Assembly (NCBI GenBank): GCA_001695595.3
Contig: MBPM02000135.1
Coordinates: 58,167-122,166, forward strand
Reading direction: 5' to 3'
DNA: 64,000 nt
Source of the DNA: Plasmopara viticola
Taxonomy: Eukaryota; Oomycota; Peronosporomycetes; Peronosporales; Peronosporaceae
Below, piece after piece: positions 12,615-25,619 of this stretch. Position 1 is the first letter of the stretch. Each line of letters begins with the position of its first letter. The position numbers and the translations under genes are program-made. The notes under the pieces were generated by a model. The model did not search any database and was not told the DNA's origin. It worked only from the letters and a program-made list of their open reading frames with translations.

Positions 12615-15600
12615 AGCGATAGAAAGGACGTATCTTTGGCCGTACAACGTCTCAGCGCTCCAACAGAATGATTTTACACTTCGTTGTGGCTCTTTTGCAT
12701 CTGTGCATGTCTAGAGCGATAGAAAGGACGTATCTATGGCCGTACAACGTCTCAGCGCTCCAACAGAATGATTTTACACTTCGTTGTGGCTCTATCGCAT
12801 CTGTGCATGTCTAGAGCGATAGAAAGGACGTATCTATGGCCGTAAACGTCTCAGCGCTCCAACAGAATGATTATACACTTCGTTGTGGCTCATTGCATCT
12901 GTGCATGTCTAGAGCGAAAGAAAGGACGTATCTTGTGGCCGTACAACGTCTCAGCGCTCCAACAGAATGATTATACACTTCGTTGTGGCTCTATTGCATC
13001 TGTGCATGTCTAGAGCGATAGAAAGGACGTATTTTATGGCCGTACAACTCTCAGCGCTCCAACAGAATGATTTTACACTTCGTTGGGGCTCTTTTGCATC
13101 TGTGCATGTCTAGAGCGGGAGAAAGGACGTATCTATGGCCGTACAACGTCAGCACTCCAACAGAATGATTTTACACTTCGTTGTGGCTCTTTTGCATCTG
13201 TGCATGTCTAGAGCGAAAGAAAGGACGTATCTATGGCCGTACAACGTCTCAGCGCTCCAACAGAATGATTTTACACTTCGTTGGGGCTCTTTTGCATCTG
13301 TGCATGTCTAGAGCGAAAGAAAGGACGTATCTTTGGCCGTACAACGTCTCAGCGCTCCAACAGAATGATTATACACTTCGTTGTGGCTCTATTGCATCTG
13401 TGCATGTCTAGAGCGAAGGACGTATCTGTGGCCGTACAACGTCTCAGCGCTCCAACAAAATGATTACACTTCGTTGTGGCTCTATCGCATCTGTGCATGT
13501 CTAGAGCGATAGAAAGGACGTCTCTGTGGCTGTACAACGTCTCAGCGCTCCAACAGAATGATTTTACACTTCGTTGTGTTCTTTTGCATCTGTGCATGCT
13601 AGAGCGAAAGAAAGGACGTATTTGTGGCCGTACAACGTCTCAGCGCTCCAACAGAATGATTTACACTTCGTTGTGGCTCTTGCATCTGTGCATGTCTAGA
13701 GCGAAGAAAGGACGTCTTTGGCCGTACAACGTCTCAGCGCTCCAACAGAATGATTATACACTTCGTTGTGCTCTTTTGCATCTGTGCATGTCTAGAGCGA
13801 AAAAAGGACGTTTTGTGGCCGTACAACGTCTCAGCGCTCCAACAGAATGATTATACACTTCGTTGTGGCTCTATTGCATCTGTGCATGTCTAGAGCGATA
13901 GAAAGGACGTATCTGTGGCCGTACAACGTCTCAGCGCTCCAACAGAATGATTAACACTTCGTTGTGGCTCTATTGCATCTGTGCATGTCTAGAGCGATAG
14001 AAAGGACGTATCTATGGCCGTACAACTTCTCAGCGCTCCAACAGAATGATTTACACTTCGTTGGGCTCTTTTGCATCTGTGCATGCTCTAGAGCGAAAGA
14101 AAGGACGTATTTGTGGCCGTACAACGTCTCAGCGCTCCAACAGAATGATATACACTTCGTTGTGGCTCTATTGCATCTGTGCATGTCTAGAGCGATAGAA
14201 AGGACGTATCTGTGGCCGTACAACTTCTCAGCGCTCCAACAGAATGATTATACACTTCGTTGTGGCTCTTTGCATCTGTGCATGTCTAGAGCGATAGAAA
14301 GGACGTATCTATGGCCGTACAACGTCTCAGCGCTCCAACAGAATGATTATACACTTCGTTGGGTCTTTTTTGCATCTGTGCATGTCTAGAGCGAAGAAAG
14401 GACGTATCTTGGCCGTACAACGTCAGCGCTCCAACAGAATGATTTACACTTCGTTGTGGCTCTTTGCATCTGTGCATGTCTAGAGCGAAGAAAGGACGTA
14501 TCTGTGGCCGTACAACGTCTCAGCGCTCCAACAGAATGATTTTACACTTCGTTGGGGCTCTTTTGCATCTGTGCATGTCTAGAGCGAAGAAAGGACGTAT
14601 CTTGGCCGTACAACGTCTCAGCGCTCCAACAGAATGATATACACTTCGTTGTGGCTCTATTGCATCTGTGCATGTCTAGAGCGATAGAAAGGACGTATCT
14701 TGTGGCCGTACAACGTCTCAGCGCTCCAACAGAATGATTAACACTTCGTTGTGGCTCTATTGCATCTGTGCATGTCTAGAGCGATAGAAAGGACGTATCT
14801 GTGGCCGTACAACGTCTCAGCGCTCCAACAGAATGATTTACACTTCGTTGGGCTCTATTGCATCTGGGCATGTCTAGAGCGAAAGAAAGGACGTATCTTG
14901 TGGCCGTACAACGTCTCAGCGCTCCAACAGAATGATATACACTTCGTTGTGGCTCTTGCATCTGTGCATGTCTAGAGCGATAGAAAGGACGTATCTATGG
15001 CCGTACAACGTCTCAGCGCTCCAACAGAATGATTATACACTTCGTTGGGGCTCTTTTGCATCTGTGCATGTCTAGAGCGAAAGAAAGGACGTATCTGTGG
15101 CCGTACAACGTCTCAGCGCTCCAACAGAATGATATACACTTCGTTGTGGCTCTATTGCATCTGTGCATGTCTAGAGCGATAGAAAGGACGTATCTTGGCC
15201 GTACAACGTCTCAGCGCTCCAACAGAATGATTAACACTTCGTGTGGCGCTATCGCATCTGTGCATGTCTAGAGCGATAGAAAGGACGTATCTATGGCGTA
15301 CAACGTCAGCGCTCCAACAGAATGATTTTACACTTCGTTGTGGCTCTTTGCATCTGTGCATGTCTAGAGCGATAGAAAGGACGTATCTATGGCCGTACAA
15401 CGTCTCAGCGCTCCAACAGAATGATTTTCACTTCGTTGTGGCTCTTTGCATCTGTGCATGTCTAGAGCGATAGAAAGGACGTATCTATGGCCGTACAACG
15501 TCTCAGCGCTCCAACAGAATGATAAACACTTCGTTGTGGCTCTATTGCATCTGTGCATGTCTAGAGCGATAGAAAGGACGTATCTGTGGCCGTACAACGT

Positions 15601-16414
15601 CTCAGCGCTCCAACAGATTAAACACTTCGTTGTGGCTCTATCGCATCTGTGCATGTCTAGAGCGATAGAAAGGACGTATCTGTGGCCGTACAACGTCTCA
15701 GCGCTCCAACAGAATGATAACACTTCGTTGTGGCTCTATTGCATCTGTGCATGTCTAGAGCGATAGAAAGGACGTATCTTGGCCGTACAACTTCTCAGCG
15801 CTCCAACAGAATGATTTTACACTTCGTTGGGCTCTTTGCATCTGTGCATGTCTAGAGCGAAAGAAAGGACGTATCTTGTGGCCGTACAACGTCTCAGCGC
15901 TCCAACAGAATTGATATACACTTCGTTGGGGCTCTATTGCATCTGTGCATGTCTAGAGCGATAGAAAGGACGTATCTATGGCCGTACAACTTCTCAGCGC
16001 TCCAACAGAATGATTTTACACTTCGTTGTGGCTCTTTGCATCTGTGCATGTCTAGAGCGATAGAAAGGACGTATCTATGGCCGTACAACGTCTCAGCGCT
16101 CCAACAGAATGATAAACACTTCGTTGTGGCTCTATTGCATCTGTGCATGTCTAGAGCGATAGAAAGGACGTATCTTTGGCCGTACAACGTCTCAGCGCTC
16201 CAACAGAATGATTTTACACTTCGTTGTGGCTCTTTTGCATCTGTGCATGTCTAGAGCGAAAGAAAGGACGTATCTGTGGCCGTACAACGTCTCAGCGCTC
16301 CAACAGAAGTGATTTACACTTCGTTGGGCTCTTTTGCATCTGTGCATGTCTAGAGCGAAAAAAGGACGTATCTTTGGCCGTACAACGTCTCAGCACTCCA
16401 ACAGAATGATTTAC

Positions 16415-16450
16415 ACTTCGTTGTGCTGCTACTCTTTTGCTGCATCTGTG
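16415..16450. repeat. Monomer with about 10-bp stutter insertion
   Basis: TTGTGCTGCTACTCTTTTGC followed by TGCATCTGTG replaces the usual TTGTTGCTCTTTTGCATCTG form, adding about ten bases made of repeated GCT-like words. A similar stutter (GTTGTTGCTGCTTTTTGC) lies at 19,497-19,515. Both sit in the deletion-rich zone and look like read or consensus artefacts. Confidence 0.65.
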
Positions 16451-19400
16451 CATGCTTAGAGCGAAAAAAGGACGTATTTGTGGCCGTACAACGTCTCAGC
16501 GCTCCAACAGAATGATTTACACTTCGTTGTGGCTCTATTGCATCTGTGCATGTCTAGAGCGAAAGAAAGGACGTATCTATGGCCGTACAACGTCTCAGCG
16601 CTCCAACAGAATGATTTACACTTCGTTGGGGCTCTTTTGCATCTGTGCATGCTTAGAGCGAAAGAAAGGACGTATTTGTGGCCGTACAACGTCTCAGCGC
16701 TCCAACAGAATGCTTATACACTTCGTTTGGCTCTATTGCATCTGTGCATGTCTAGAGCGATAGAAAGGACGTATCTGTGGCCGTACAACGTCTCAGCGCT
16801 CCAACAGAATGATTATACACTTCGTTGTGGCTCTATTGCATCTGTGCATGTCTGAAGCGAAAGAAAGGACGTATCTTTGCCGTACAACGTCTCAGCGCTC
16901 CAACAGAATGATTATACACTTCGTTGTGGCTCTTTTGCATCTGTGCATGTCTAGAGCGAAAGAAAGGACGTATTTGTGGCCGTACAACGTCTCAGCGCTC
17001 CAACAGAATGATTATACACTTCGTTGTGGCTCTATTGCATCTGTGCATGTCTAGAGCGATAGAAAGGACGTATCTGTGGCCGTACAACGTCTCAGCGCTC
17101 CAACAGAATGATTATACACTTCGTTGTGGCTTTATTGCATCTGTGCATGTCTAGAGCGAAAGGAAGGACGTACTGTGGCCGTACAACGTCAGCGCTCCAA
17201 CAGAATGATTTACACTTCGTTGGCTCTATTGCATCTGTGCATGTCTAGAGCGATAGAAAGGACGTATCTATGGCCGTACAACGTCTCAGCGCTCCAACAG
17301 AATGATTTTACACTTCGTTGTGGCTCTATTGCATCTGTGCATGTCTAGAGCAAAAGAAAGGACGTATCTATGGCCGTACAACGTCTCAGCGCTCCAACAG
17401 AATGATTTTACACTTCGTTGGGGCTCTTTTGCATCTGTGCATGTCTAGAGCGAAAGAAAGGACGTATCTTGGCCGTACAACGTCTCAGCGCTCCAACAGA
17501 ATGATTATACACTTCGTTGTGGCTCTATTGCATCTGTGCATGTCTAGAGCGATAGAAAGGACGTATCTGTGGCCGTACAACTTCTCAGCGCTCCAACAGA
17601 ATGATGAACACTTCGTTGTGGCTGTATCGCATCTGTGCATGTCTAGAGCGATAGAAAGGACGTATCTATGGCCGTACAACTCTCAGCGCTCCAACAGAAT
17701 GATTTTACACTTCGTTGGGTTCTTTTGCATCTGTGCATGTCTAGAGCGAAAGAAAGGACGTATTTGTGGCCGTACAACGTCTCAGCGCTCCAACAGAATG
17801 CTTATACACTTCGTTGGGCTCTTTTGCATCTGTGCATGTCTAGAGCGATAGAAAGGACGTATCTATGGCCGTACAACGTCTCAGCGCTCCAACAGAATGA
17901 TTTTACACTTCGTTGTGGCTCTATCGCATCTGTGCATGTCTAGAGCGATAGAAAGGACGTATCTATGGCCGTACAACTTCTCAGCGCTCCAACAGAATGA
18001 TTTTACACTTCGTTGGGGCTCTTTTGCATCTGTGCATGCTTAGAGCGAAAGAAAGGACGTATTTGTGGCCGTACAACGTCTCAGCGCTCCAACAGAATGA
18101 CTATACACTTCGTTGTGGCTCTATTGCATCTGTGCATGTCTAGAGCGATAGAAAGGACGTATCTATGGCCGTACAACTTCTCAGCGCTCCAACAGAATGA
18201 TTTTACACTTCGTTGTGGCTCTTTTGCATCTGTGCATGTCTAGAGCGATAGAAAGGACGTATCTATGGCCGTACAACGTCTCAGCGCTCCAACAGAATGA
18301 CTACACACTTCTTTGTGGCTCTATTGCATCTGTGCATGTCTAGAGCGAAAAAAGGACGTTTTGTGGCCGTACAACGTCTCAGCGCTCCAACAGAATGATA
18401 TACACTTCGTTGTGGCTCTATTGCATCTGTGCATGTCTAGAGCGATAGAAAGGACGTATCTGTGGCCGTACAACGTCTCAGCGCTCCAACAGAATGATTA
18501 AACACTTCGTTGTGGCTCTATTGCATCTGTGCATGTCTAGAGCGATAGAAAGGACGTATCTATGGCCGTACAACGTCAGCACTCCAACAGAATGATTTTA
18601 CACTTCGTTGGGCTCTTTTGCATCTGTGCATGCTTAGAGCGAAAGAAAGGACGCATCTTTGGCCGTACAACGTCTCAGCGCTCCAACAGAATGATTATAC
18701 ACTTCGTTGTGCTCTATTGCATCTGTGCATGTCTAGAGCGATAGAAAGGACGTATCTATGGCCGTACAACGTCTCAGCGCTCCAACAGAATGATTTTACA
18801 CTTCGTTGTGGCTCTATCGCATCTGTGCATGTCTGAGCGATAGAAAGGACGTATCTATGGCCGTACAACTTCCCAGTGCTCCAACAGAATGATTATACAC
18901 TTCGTTGGGCTCTTTTGCATCTGTGCATGTCTAGAGCGAAGAAAGGACGTATTTGTGGCCGTACAACGTCTCAGCGCTCCAACAGAATGATATACACTTC
19001 GTTGTGGCTCTATTGCATCTGTGCATGTCTAGAGCGATAGAAAGGACGTATCTATGGCCGTACAACGTCTCAGCGCTCCAACAGAATGATTTTACACTTC
19101 ATTGTGGCTCTTTGCATCTGTGCATGTCTAGAGCGATAGAAAGGACGTATTTTGGCCGTACAACGTCTCAGCGCTCCAACAGAATGATACACACTTCGTT
19201 GTGGCTCTATTGCATCTGTGCATGTCTAGAGCGATAGAAAGGACGTATCTATGGCCGTACAACTTCTCAGCGCTCCAACAGAATGATTTTACACTTCGTT
19301 GTGGCTCTTTTGCATCTGTGCATGTCTAGAGCGAAAGAAAGGACGTATCTGTGGCCGTACAACGTCTCAGCGCTCCAACAGAATGATTGTACACTTCGTT

Positions 19401-20859
19401 GGGCTCTTTTGCATCTGTGCATGTCTAGAGCAAATAAGAGGAGGCATCTTTGGCCGTACAACGTCTCAGCACTCTAACAGAATGATTATACACTTCGTTG
19501 TTGCTGCTTTTTGCTCTTTGCATCTGTGCATGCTTAGAGCGAAAAAGGACGTATTTGTGGCCGTACAACGTCTCAGCGCTCCAACAGAATGATTTTACAC
19601 TTCGTTGGGCTCTTTTGCATCTGTGCATGCTTGGAGCGAAAGAAAGTACGTATTTGTGGCCGTATAACGTCTCAGCGCTCCAACAGAATGCTTATACACT
19701 TCGTTTTTGGCTCTATTGCATCTGTGCATGTCTAGAGCGATAGAAAGGACGTATCTATGGCCGTACAACGTCTCAGCGCTCCAACAGAATGATTTTACAC
19801 TTCGTTGGGGCTCTTTTGCATCTGTGCATGTCTAGAGCGAAAAGAAAGGACGTATCTTGGCCGTACAACGTCTCAGCGCTCCAACAGAATGATACACACT
19901 TCGTTGGGCTCTTTTGCATCTGTGCATGTTAGAGCGAAAGAAAGGACGTATTTGTGGCCGTACAACGTCTCAGCGCTCCAACAGAATGCTTATACACTTC
20001 GTTGTGGCTCTATTGCATCTGTGCATGTCTAGAGCGATAGAAAGGACGTCTCTGTGGCCGTACAACGTCTCAGCGCTCCAACAGAATGATTACACTTCGT
20101 GTGGCTCTATTGCATCTGTGCATGTCTAGAGCGATAGAAAGGACGTATCTATGGCCGTACAACGTCTCCGCGCTCCAACAGAATGATTTTACACTTCGTT
20201 GTGGCTCTTTGCATCTGTGCATGTCTAGAGCAAAAGAAAGGACGTATCTATGGCCGTACAACGTCTCAGCGCTCCAACAGAATGATTTTACACTTCGTTG
20301 GGGCTCTTTTGCATCTGTGCATGTCTAGAGCGAAAGAAAGAACGTATCTTGGCCGTACAACGTCTCAGCGCTCCAACAGAATGACTATACACTTCGTTGT
20401 GGCTCTATTGCATCTGTGCATGTCTAGAGCGATAGAAAGGACGTCTCTGTGGCCGTTCAACGTCTCAGCGCTCCAACAGAATGATTAAACACTTCGATGT
20501 GGCGCTATCGCTTCTGTGCATGTCTAGAGCGATAGAAAGGACGTCTCTATGCCGTACAACTTGTCAGCGCTCCAACAGAATGATTTTACACTTCGTTGTG
20601 CTCTTTGCATCTGTGCATGCTTAGAGCGAAAGAAAGGACGTATTTGTGGCCGTACAACGTCTCAGCGCTCCAAAAGAATGCTTGTACACTTCGTTGTGGC
20701 TCTTCGCATCTGTGCATGTCTAGAGCAAAAGAAAGGACACATCTTGGCCGTACATCGTCTCAGCACTCCAACAGAATGATTATACACTTCGTTGTTGCTC
20801 TTTTGCATCTGTGCATGCTTAGAGCGAAAAAAAGGACGTTTTTGTGGCCGTACAACGTC

Positions 20860-23460
20860 TCAGCGCTCCAACAGAATGACTATACACTTCGTTGTGGCTC
20901 TATTGCATCTGTGCATGTCTAGAGCGATAGAAAGGACGTATCTTTGGCCGTACAACTTCTCAGCGCTCCAACAGAATGATGAACACTTCGTTGTGGCTGT
21001 ATCGCATCTGTGCATGTCTAGAGCGATAGAAAGGACGTATCTATGGCCGTACAACGTCTCAGCGCTCCAACAGAATGATTTTACACTTCGTTGGGCTCTT
21101 TTGCATCTGTGCATGTCTAGAGCGAAAGAAAGGACGTATCTTTGGCCGTACAACGTCTCAGTGCTCCAACAGAATGACTACACACTTCGTTGGAGCTCTT
21201 TTTCATCTGTGCATGCTTAGAGCGAAAGAAAGGACGTATTTGTGGCCGTACAACGTCTCAGCGCTCCAACAGAATGCTTATACACTTCGTTGTGGCTCTA
21301 TTGCATCTGTGCATGTCTAGAGCGATAGAAAGGTCGTCTCTGTGGCCGTACAACATCTCAGCGCTACAACAGAATGATTAAACACTTTGATGTGGCTCTA
21401 TTGCTTCTGTGCATGTCTAGAGCGATAGAAAGGACGTCTCTATAGCTGTACAACTTGTCAGCGCTCCAACAGAATGATTTTACACTTCGTTTTTGGCTCT
21501 ATTGCATCTGTGCATGTCTATAGCGATAGAAAGGACGTATCTATGGCCGTACAACGTCTCCGCGCTCCAACAGAATGATTTTACACTTCGTTGTGGCTCT
21601 TTTGCATCCGTGCATGTCTAGAGCAAAAGAAAGGACGTATCTATGGCCGTACAACGTCTCAGCGCTCCAACAGAATGATTTTACACTTCGTTGGGGCTCT
21701 TTTGCATCTGTGCATGTCTAGAGCGAAAGAAAGAACGTATCTTTGGCCGTACAACGTCTCAGCGCTCCAACAGAATGACTATACACTTCGTTGTGGCTCT
21801 ATTGCATCTGTGAATGTCTAAAGCGATAGAAAGGACGTCTCTGTGGCCGTTCAACGTCTCAGCGCTCCAACAGAATGATTAAACACTTCGATGTGGCGCT
21901 ATCGCTTCTGTGCATGTCTAGAGCGATAGAAAGGACGTCTCTATAGCTGTACAACTTGTCAGCGCTCCAACAGAATGATTTTACACTTCGTTGTTGCTCT
22001 TTTGCAACTGTGCATGCTTAGAGCGAAAGAAAGGACGTATTTGTGGCCGTACAACGTCTCAGCGCTCCAAAAGAATGCTTGTACACTTCGTTGTGGCTCT
22101 GTCGCATCTGTGCATGTCTAGAGCAAAAGAAAGGACACATCTTTCGCTGTACATCGTCTCAGCACCCCAACAGAATGATTATACACTTCGTTGTTGCTCT
22201 TTTGCATCTGTGCATGCTTAGAGCGAAAAAAAGGACGTTTTTGTGGCCGTACAACGTCTCAGCGCTCCAACAGAATGACTATACACTTCGTTGTGGCTCT
22301 ATTTCATCTGTGCATGTCTAGAGCGATAGAAAGGACGTATCTGTGGCCGTACAACTTCTCAGCGCTCCAACAGAATGATGAACACTTCGTTGTGGCTGTA
22401 TCGCATCTGTGCATGTCTAGAGCGATAGAAAGGACGTATCTATGGCCGTACAACTTTTCAGCGCTCCAACAGAATGATCTTACACTTCGTTGGAGCTCTT
22501 TTGAATCTGTGCACGCTTAGAGCGAAAGAAAGGACGTATTTGTGGCCGTATAACGTCTCAGCGCTCCAACAGAATGCTTATACACTTCGTTGTGCCTCTA
22601 TTGCATCTGTGCATGTCTAGAGCGATAGAAAGGACGTATCTATGGCCGTACAACGTCTCAGCGCTCCAACAGAATGATTTTACACTTCGTTGTGGCTCTA
22701 TCGCATCTGTGCATGTCTAAAGCGATAGAAAAGACGTATCTATGGCCGTAAAACTTCTCAGCGCTCCAACAGAATGATTTTACACTTCGTTGTGGCTCTA
22801 TCGCATCTGTGCATGTCTAAAGCGATAGAAAAGACGTATCTATGGCCGTAAAACTTCTCAGCGCTCCAACAGAATGATTTTACACTTCGTTGGGGCTCTT
22901 TTGCATCTGTGCATGTCTAGAGCGGGAGAAAGGACGTATCTATGGCCGTACAACGTCTCAGCGCTCCAACAGAATGATTTTACACTTCGTTGGGGCTCTT
23001 TTGCATCTGTGCATGTCTAGAGCGAAAGAAAGAACGTATCTTTGGCCGTACATCGTCTCAGCGCTCCAACAGAATGACTATACACTACGTTGTGGCTCTA
23101 TTGCATCTGTGAATGTCTAGAGCGAAAGAAAGAACGTATCTTTGGCCGTACAACGTCTCAGCGCTCCAACAGAATGATTATACACTTCGTTGTGGCTCTA
23201 TCGCATCTGTGCATGTCTAGAGCGATAGAAAGGACGTATTTTTGGCCATACAACGACTCAGCGCTCCAACAGAATGATTATACACTTCGTTGTTGCTCTT
23301 TTGCAACTGTGCATGCTTAGAGCGAAAGAAAGGACGTATTTGTGGCCGTACAACGTCTCAGCGCTCCAAAAGAATGCTTGTACACTTCGTAGTGGCTCTA
23401 TCGCATCTGTGCATGTCTAGAGCAAAAGAAAGGACACATCTTTCGCCGTACAACGTCTCA
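20860..23460. repeat. Clean satellite units between zones
   Basis: Units return to 99-100 bp with substitution variants. Several blocks match units near 5-7 kb (see 6,280-6,790 and 5,461-6,160). A 100-bp pair is nearly identical at about 22,672-22,871 (GTCTAAAGCGATAGAAAAGACG with GTAAAACTT in both). Units at about 20,940-21,050 and 22,320-22,440 are of the 99-bp GATGAACAC type. No gene is present. Confidence 0.85.
21580..22090. repeat. Block duplicated from 15.3 kb upstream (copy 2)
   Basis: Partner of 6,280-6,790, with the same ordered set of private variants. The two diverge near 22,090, where this copy continues with GGCTCTGTCGC and the other with GACTTTATTGC. Confidence 0.75.
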
Positions 23461-24250
23461 GCGCTCCAAAAGAATGATTTTACACTTCGTTGGGGCTCTT
23501 TTGCATCTGTGCATGCTTGTAGCGAAAGAAGGAACGTATTTGTGGCCCTACAACGGCTCAGAGCTCCAACAGAATGCTTATACACTTCGTTGTGGCTTTA
23601 TTGCATCTTTGCATGTCTAGAGCGATAGCAAGGTCGTCTCTGTGGCCGTACAACTTCTCAGCGCTCCAACAGAATGATGAACACTTCGTTGTGGCTCTAT
23701 CGCAACTGTGCATGTCTAGAGCGATAGAAAGGACGTATTTGTGGCCGTACAACATCTCAGCGCTCCAACAGAATGATTTTACACTTCGTTGGGGCTCTTT
23801 TGCATCTGTGCATGTCTAAAGCGATAGAAAAGACGTATCTATGGCCGTAAAACTTCTCAGCGCACCAACAGAATGATTTTACACTTTGTTGGGGCTCTTT
23901 TGCATCTGTGCATGCTTGGAGCGAAAGAAGGAACGTATTTGTGGCCCTACAACGGCTCAGCGCTCCAACAGAATGCTTATACACTTCGTTGTGGCTTTAT
24001 TGCATCTTTGCATGTCTAGAGCGATAGAAAGGTCGTCTCTGTGGCCGTACAACTTCTCAGCGCTCCAACAGAATGATGAACACTTCGTTGTGGCTCTATC
24101 GCAACTGTGCATGTCTAGAGCGGTAGAAAGGACGTATTTGTGGCCGTACAACATCTCAGCGCTCCAACAGAATGATTTTACACTTCGTTGGGGCTCTTTT
24201 GCATCTGTGCATGTCTAGAGCAAAAGAAAGGACGTATCTTTGGCCGTAAA
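23460..24250. repeat. Four-monomer tandem duplication (offset 399 bp)
   Basis: Two successive copies of about 399 bp share GCGAAAGAAGGAACG, GGCCCTACAACGG, GCATCTTTGCATG and TCGCAACTGTGC in the same order. The first spans about 23,460-23,855 and the second about 23,860-24,250. The offset is one base under four monomers because each copy holds one 99-bp unit. The second copy is itself the start of the 7.69-kb duplication. Confidence 0.85.
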
Positions 24251-25430
24251 ACGTCTCAGCGCTCAAACGGAATGACTATACACTTCGTTGTGGCTCTATT
24301 GCATCTGTGCATGTCTAGAGCGATAGAAAGGACGTATCTGTGACCGCACAACGTCTCAGTGCTCCAACAGAATTATTGTTCACTTCGTTGGAGCTATTTT
24401 GCATCTGTGCATGTCTAGAGCAAATGAAAGGACGCACTCCAACAGAATGATTATACACTTCGTTGTTGCTCTTTTGCGTCTGTGCATGCTTAGAGCGATA
24501 GAAAGGACGTATCTTTGGCCGTACAACGTCTCAGCGCTCCAACAGATAGATTATACACTTCGTTGGAGCTCTTTTTCATCTGTGCATGTATAGAGCAAAA
24601 GAAAGGACACATCATTGGCCGTACAACGTCTCAGCACTCCAACAGAATGATTATACACTTCGTTGTTGCTCTTTTGCATCTGTGCATGCTTAGAGCGAAA
24701 AAAAGGACGTATTTGTGGCCGGACAACGTCTCAGCGCTCCAACAGAATGATTAAACACTTCGTTGTGGCTCTATTGCATCTGTGCATGTCTAAAGCGATA
24801 GAAAGGACGTCTCTGTGGCCGTACAACTTCTCAGCGCTCCAACTGAATGATGAACACTTCGTTGTGGCTCTATCGCATCTGTGCATGTCTAGAGCGATTG
24901 AAAGGACGTATCGTTGGCCGTACAACGTCTCAGCGCTCCAACAGAATGATTATACAATTCGTTGTTGCTCTTTTGCATCTGTGCATGCTTAGAGCGAGAG
25001 CAAGAACGTATTTGTGGCCGTATAACGTCTCAGCGCTCCAACAGAATGCTTATACACTTCGTTGTGGCTCTATTGCATCTGTGCATGTCTAAAGCGATAG
25101 AAAGGACGTCTCTGTGGCCGTACAACTTCTCAGCGCTCCAACAGAATGATGAACACTTCGTTGTGGCTCTTTCGCATCTGTGCATGTCTAGAGCGATAGA
25201 AAGGACGTATCGTTGGACGTACAACGTCTTAGCGCTCCAACAGAATGATTATACAATTCGTTGTTGCATCTTTTGCATCTGTGCATGCTTAGAGCTAAAG
25301 AAAGAACGTATATGTGGCCGTACAACGTCTCCGCCCTCCAACAGAATGCTTTTACACTTCGTTGGGGCTCTATCGCATCTGTGCATGTCTAGAGCGATAG
25401 AAAGGACGTCTCTGTGGCTGTACAACGTCT
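23870..25430. repeat. 7.69-kb-spaced segmental duplication, copy 1 (left part)
   Basis: This stretch matches 31,562-33,122 at an offset of 7,692 bp. The match is nearly perfect: a 300-bp comparison from 24,421 showed no difference, and only scattered substitutions appear elsewhere (GGCCGGAC against GGCCGTAC, GTTGGACG against GTTGGCCG). A shared 25-bp deletion at 24,434 and the longer GTTGTTGCATCTTTTGC form at 25,261 are strong shared markers. The copies part company near 25,446 and 33,138. Confidence 0.9.
24427..24445. repeat. Monomer with 25-bp deletion (marker, copy 1)
   Basis: AAAGGACGCACTCCAACAG replaces the normal junction. The stretch from TATCTTTGGCCG to GTCTCAG is missing, leaving a unit of about 75 bp. 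The same junction occurs at about 32,119-32,137. Confidence 0.9.
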
Positions 25431-25619
25431 CCGCGCTCCAACAGAATGATGAACACTTCGTTGTGGCTTTATCGCATCTGTGCATGTCTAGAGCGATAGA
25501 AAGGACGTCTCTGTGGCCGTACAACGTCTCAGCGCTCCAACAGAATGATTTTACACTTCGTTGGGGTCTTTTGCATCTGTGCATGTCTAGAGCGAAAGAA
25601 AGGACGTATCTGTGGCCGT

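Larger units (their letters stand above)
7780..20860. repeat. Near-consensus, deletion-rich satellite zone
   Basis: Between the CTTCG landmark at 7,985 and the one at 20,690 I counted about 129 monomers in 12,705 bp, a mean of about 98.5 bp. In the flanking clean zones the mean is 99.9-100. Most lost bases come from homopolymers or short repeats: GGGG becomes GGG, CTTTTGC becomes CTTTGC or CTTGC, GCGAAAGAAAGG becomes GCGAAGAAAGG, CTTTGG becomes CTTGG, CGTCTCAGC becomes CGTCAGC, and ATTATAC becomes ATATAC. Substitutions are few and many units equal the consensus. There is no other content in this stretch. I favour uncorrected long-read consensus error, perhaps in a collapsed or gap-filled segment, over real biology. 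A homogenised sub-array with slippage deletions remains possible. Confidence 0.85.

Noticed and set aside
7780..20860. tRNA, rRNA or other gene hidden in the irregular zone
   Set aside because: Every landmark of the monomer can be followed through the zone at spacings of about 95-106 bp apart from the outliers noted. No stretch longer than a few tens of bases departs from the satellite.
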